Source of the DNA: Mesonia sp008017825
Lineage (GTDB): Bacteria; Bacteroidota; Bacteroidia; Flavobacteriales; Flavobacteriaceae
Assembly (NCBI RefSeq): GCF_008017825.1
Contig: NZ_VRLS01000094.1
Location: forward strand, 1 to 64,000
Reading direction: 5' to 3'
DNA: 64,000 nt
Position 1 is the first letter of the stretch. Each line of letters begins with the position of its first letter. Under the pieces are notes generated by a model that did not search any database, had not been told where the DNA came from, and worked only from the letters and a program-made list of their open reading frames with translations. A program made the position numbers and the translations under genes. Positions 61,277 through 64,000 of this stretch are shown here, in pieces.

Positions 61277-61624
61277 TTATTTTATCCACTCTTTGGCATC
61301 GTCTTTTTCTTCGGTCTTATAAAATTTTATATGAGCTTCTGAAAAAGGAAGCAATACCTCGGTAAATTGCTCCTGCCATTTAACGCTACCCACCAAAGCA
61401 ACACGCTTTAAATGCTTTTCATTCGGAAGGTCTAATTCAATTCCCTTCCAATGTGCCTCTGCTGTCCAACCTTCAAAATTTTCCATCTCGATGTACCAGA
61501 AAACTTCCGGATGGGCAGTTATATGTTCTGTTAAGACTGGTATCAAGTTTTCATAATCCTTGGCATCCAGCTTTTTCTCTGCCACCATATATACAGTAGC
61601 TTCTTTTTTATAGATTGACATCAT
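61277..61624 (-). CDS. SpoIIAA-like protein (paralogue)
   Basis: The 115 residues have the same fold as the copy at 56323-56682: YMVAEKKLDAKDYENLIPVL, EVFWYIEMENFEGWTAEAHW, KGIELDLPNEKHLKRVALVG, KWQEQFTEVLLPFSEAHIKF. It sits 9 bp before the P1B-4 ATPase gene and 50 bp after the second Fur-like gene, clearly in their operon. Function unknown. Confidence 0.87.
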   Translation of the reverse strand: MMSIYKKEATVYMVAEKKLDAKDYENLIPVLTEHITAHPEVFWYIEMENFEGWTAEAHWKGIELDLPNEKHLKRVALVGSVKWQEQFTEVLLPFSEAHIKFYKTEEKDDAKEWIK

Positions 61625-61674
61625 TACTCACTATTTATAAATGATAATTAAATTTAAAAACCAAACGTTTAATC

Positions 61675-62091
61675 CTAATTGCCACTGCATTTTTCGCAAA
61701 TGCCCTTTACCACCAAGTTGATATCCTCGGTAATATAACCATCAGGTAAGTTGATGTGAGGGATTTTATGCTCTGTTAAACAGACCGTTTCATTACAATT
61801 GTTGCAATGAAAGTGCAAATGAAGGTCGTTGCCGACCTCGCATTCACAATTTTCTTCGCAAAGGGCGTATTTTATAACTCCCGTACCATCCTCGATTTGA
61901 TGCACAATACCTTTTTCTTCAAACGCTTTCATAGTCCTAAATAGGGTACTTCTTTCACTGACCTTAAAATCCTTTTCCAAGTCGCCAAGGCTGATGGCCA
62001 CATTCAACTCTGCCAACCGCTTATATGTCATAAGGCGCATAGCTGTAGGTCGTATTCCTTTGCTTTCTAAAAATTGAACTATTTTTTCCAT
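61675..62091 (-). CDS. Fur-family metalloregulator (copy 2)
   Basis: The 138-residue repressor has the DNA-binding region GIRPTAMRLMTYKRLAELNV, SERSTLFRTMKAFEEKGIVH. The metal site reads DLHLHFHCNNCNETVCLTEH and the C-terminal Cys pair GICEKCSGN. An extra Cys pair (EENCECEVG) is not seen in copy 1. It stands between the PII-like gene (16-bp gap) and the SpoIIAA-like/ATPase genes and probably represses the efflux operon when metal is scarce. Confidence 0.92.
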   Translation of the reverse strand: MEKIVQFLESKGIRPTAMRLMTYKRLAELNVAISLGDLEKDFKVSERSTLFRTMKAFEEKGIVHQIEDGTGVIKYALCEENCECEVGNDLHLHFHCNNCNETVCLTEHKIPHINLPDGYITEDINLVVKGICEKCSGN

Positions 62092-62107
62092 TTGTTTAAA
62101 AAGAGAT

Positions 62108-62446
62108 TTACAGGTCGTGCCGTTTTAAGGAATCTCCTGTTTTAATCTGAAAGGCATCTTCAATATTTGCTATATAAATAATACCATCTCCAGGCCCGTC
62201 GGTTTTGGCGTTGGCTATAATTGTTTCAATGGCCGCTTGGGCTTCCTCATTTTGACAGACCAATTCCAATTTTACCACAGGACTATCTGTTACGTGAAAA
62301 TCTAGCGACGGTCTTGCACCTTTTGCCTTGAATGCGCCCGTGCCTTCTGCTTGTGAAAGGGTCATACTTTCAAATCCATTGTCAGAAAGTGCTTCAATGA
62401 CTCTTTGGATTCGGTTTGGTTTTATAAATGCTTTTATTTCTTTCAT
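62108..62446 (-). CDS. PII-like signalling protein of a metal-efflux operon
   Basis: The 112-residue PII fold begins KEIKAFIKPNRIQRVIEALS. Its T-loop region is short (EGTGAFKAKGARPSLDFH). The B-loop and C-terminal signature read KTDGPGDGIIYIANIEDAFQ, IKTGD. It lacks the Tyr uridylylation loop of GlnB, so nitrogen control is unlikely. PII-like proteins beside CusA/CzcA-type pumps are known and may gate efflux by nucleotide or metal binding. It is placed between the adaptor gene and the second Fur-like gene. Confidence 0.85.
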   Translation of the reverse strand: MKEIKAFIKPNRIQRVIEALSDNGFESMTLSQAEGTGAFKAKGARPSLDFHVTDSPVVKLELVCQNEEAQAAIETIIANAKTDGPGDGIIYIANIEDAFQIKTGDSLKRHDL

Positions 62447-62467
62447 CTGTTGATATTTATTTGTTTT

Positions 62468-62530
62468 TTAATGGTCATATGTAATTCCCCAATCAACATT
62501 GTGGTTGGTATCCACATTGTTATAGCTCAT
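62468..62530 (-). CDS. Possible 20-residue peptide between adaptor and PII genes
   Basis: A short frame reads MSYNNVDTNHNVDWGITYDH. It lies in the 196-bp gap before the PII-like gene and has two His and several Asp residues. It may be a leader peptide or chance. Confidence 0.2.
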   Translation of the reverse strand: MSYNNVDTNHNVDWGITYDH

Positions 62531-62642
62531 TTCATATTTTTAAATTTTTAATCGATTTTGAACCGAGCCTGTTTTTTAATTTTTAACTAACTAATTAAGA
62601 CGATAAACAAACTCGGAATCAAAATCTTTGATTGTTATTGAA

Positions 62643-63899
62643 TTAATGTCCGTGTTCCAGTTCGCCCTTGACCATTTCCGAAGACAGGTTATAAGCTCCG
62701 TTTATCACGACTTTGGCATCCTTTGAAACTTCGGCAGGCAGGTTGACTTCAACAAAGCCTAAATCAGTAATACCAACCGTTACGGGTATCATTTTAAATT
62801 TCATTTTGTCCGCTTCCATTTCTTCATCTTCATCCAAAATAAAAATAAAGGATTGCTCGCCTTCTTTTATAATGGCAGCTTCCGGTACGGCAAAACCCTT
62901 TTTCTCGCCTTGCACTATTCGCCCTTCCACATACATACCCGGCAATAGGTTTTTATCCTTGTTTTCAATATCTGCCAGAACTTCCAAAGCTTTTGGGTCT
63001 GTATTGAAGGTTTTACCAACAGACCGAACGGTTGCTTTAAGCAGTTCATCTGGACGAGAGGCCGTGGAAAAATATATCTGTTGCCCTTGCTTGATTTGCT
63101 TTATGTCCTTCTCATATACTTTGAAGTTGACATAAATTTTTGAGTTGTCGCTTATCGAGAACATTTTGGATTGTTGTGCCACGTAATCGCCAAGGCTAAT
63201 CATTACTTCATCCACATACCCACTTATAGGCGAGGTAATGGGAACAGCGGAATATATCTGTCCTTCCGCCACTTTGTCCGGGTTAATGCTCAACAGTCTC
63301 AATTGGGACCGCAAACCATTGACGCTGGATGTTGTAGAACGAAATTTTGACTGTGCCATTTGAAATTCCTTGCCAGAAGAAACACCTTTATCATAAAGAG
63401 TCTGCTTGCGCTCAAAATCCTGTTTCAAAAAGACCAATTCATCATTTTTTTCCTGATAATCTTGTTGCATTGCAATGATATCAGGGTGTTCTATATATGC
63501 CAACACCTGTCCTTTGCTTACGTTATCTCCGGGTATTACTTTTATGGAACTCACATTTCCACCAACAAAAGGACTTATGTTCGCCTTGTCCTGTGGGAAA
63601 AGTTCCAGCGTTCCTGTTACCTTAATGTTGTTCCCTAAATTGCGTTCCTCCAAAAGTTTCATTTCCAAACCTATGGTTTCGGCCTGTTGCTTTGTGAGTT
63701 CCACAACGCCTTCTTCCTCGCTGTGACCTTCTTCTTCTCCTTCACTGTGGCCTTCCTCGCCGTGTGCATCTTCTCCAGCTTCATTGGTTTTTGATACGCC
63801 TTCGGCTTCGTTATGCCCAAGTTCAGATTTTGGGGCATCATTACAACTCATAAACATAAGTGTAAATAATACGGTACTTACTAATAGTATATTCTTCAT
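62643..63899 (-). CDS. CusB/CzcB-type periplasmic adaptor of an RND metal pump
   Basis: The lipoprotein signal ends in LMFMSC. An acidic His-rich stretch follows (HSEGEEEGHSEEEG), likely metal-binding. The membrane-fusion-protein core comes next (VTGTLELFPQDKANISPFVG, IKVIPGDNVSKGQVLAYIEH), then a helical hairpin and barrel domains (VPITSPISGYVDEVMISLGD, LLPGMYVEGRIVQGEKKGFA). The product is 418 residues from ATG 63899, which places the lipobox correctly; the frame is open to 63947. It links the inner-membrane RND pump to the outer-membrane channel. Confidence 0.93.
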   Translation of the reverse strand: MKNILLVSTVLFTLMFMSCNDAPKSELGHNEAEGVSKTNEAGEDAHGEEGHSEGEEEGHSEEEGVVELTKQQAETIGLEMKLLEERNLGNNIKVTGTLELFPQDKANISPFVGGNVSSIKVIPGDNVSKGQVLAYIEHPDIIAMQQDYQEKNDELVFLKQDFERKQTLYDKGVSSGKEFQMAQSKFRSTTSSVNGLRSQLRLLSINPDKVAEGQIYSAVPITSPISGYVDEVMISLGDYVAQQSKMFSISDNSKIYVNFKVYEKDIKQIKQGQQIYFSTASRPDELLKATVRSVGKTFNTDPKALEVLADIENKDKNLLPGMYVEGRIVQGEKKGFAVPEAAIIKEGEQSFIFILDEDEEMEADKMKFKMIPVTVGITDLGFVEVNLPAEVSKDAKVVINGAYNLSSEMVKGELEHGH

Positions 63900-63915
63900 T
63901 TCTCTTTTTTTAAGG

Positions 63916-64000
63916 TTATAAATTGCCCAATTGATATTGCATATCAATGGTCTGCTGGTTAAACTGATTGATGTATTGTAAATGGTTTTGTTTAATGCGG
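63916..64000 (-). CDS. C-terminal end of the upstream efflux gene (partial)
   Basis: The last 27 residues of a gene continuing beyond the window read HLQYINQFNQQTIDMQYQLG, NL. The helical Asn/Gln-rich end resembles the tail of TolC-like proteins or CusA-CusC fusions in Bacteroidota. The stop lies 17 bp before the adaptor start, so it is the first visible gene of the efflux operon. Confidence 0.6.
   Translation of the reverse strand, partial: RIKQNHLQYINQFNQQTIDMQYQLGNL

Overview
The window reads as DNA from a member of the Bacteroidota, most likely a Flavobacteriaceae species. It is AT-rich throughout. It carries a SprB-repeat giant protein with a type IX secretion sorting tail, LytTR and NarL two-component pairs without recognisable Shine-Dalgarno sites, a CTnDOT-like tra operon (traE-traN), an RteC regulator, and an integrase of the Bacteroides conjugative-transposon family. 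The genus cannot be named from the sequence alone.

Layout. (1) 1-16130 looks like ordinary chromosome: a beta-helix protein, a NarL response regulator divergent from a split membrane-sensor/histidine-kinase operon, a 1648-residue SprB/HYR surface protein with four near-identical 225-bp repeats, a periplasmic-binding-protein-like protein with a tail-collar protein, a LytS/LytTR pair, and an S41 peptidase. (2) 16135-19600 is old mobile debris with a working-looking hipBA toxin-antitoxin operon beside a parB pseudogene. (3) 19958-32718 is a candidate genomic island bounded by an 18-bp direct repeat made from the 3' end of tRNA-Met. Its tyrosine recombinase sits at the right end. It holds two uncharacterised gene pairs that look like defence modules, several secreted proteins and many gene remnants. 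The first pair is an EVE/Mrr-N-like sensor with a two-TM coiled-coil protein. The second is an HEXXH metallopeptidase with a GHKL ATPase fused to a PD-(D/E)XK nuclease. (4) From about 32948 to beyond the right edge is an integrative conjugative element. It starts at a 16-bp tRNA-Pro-like 3' end, followed by an IntDOT-type integrase, an ORF6N protein, a CDF metal transporter, traN-M-K-J-I-G-F-E (traL, traO-Q and traA-D not seen), a conjugation-associated amidase, a Gabija-type defence locus with an extra nuclease gene, an exonuclease-like small protein, a DnaC-like/replication/HTH set, and rteC. (5) 52889 to the end is cargo for metal homeostasis: two P1B ATPases of different metal classes, YceI-like and SpoIIAA-like proteins, an APC permease, two Fur-family regulators, a PII-like protein, a CusB-type adaptor, and the tail of the next efflux gene.

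How it fits together. The integrase, HTH/RteC and tra genes should move the element, and the amidase should open the wall for the conjugation channel. The cargo gives the host anti-phage functions (Gabija, possibly the two novel pairs) and transition-metal efflux under Fur/PII control. The nested tRNA-derived ends suggest at least two successive insertions at neighbouring tRNA loci. The most promising undescribed system is the two-gene operon at 26249-28956. The sensor plus membrane pair at 20566-22045 and the Gabija-adjacent nuclease at 43744-45453 come next.
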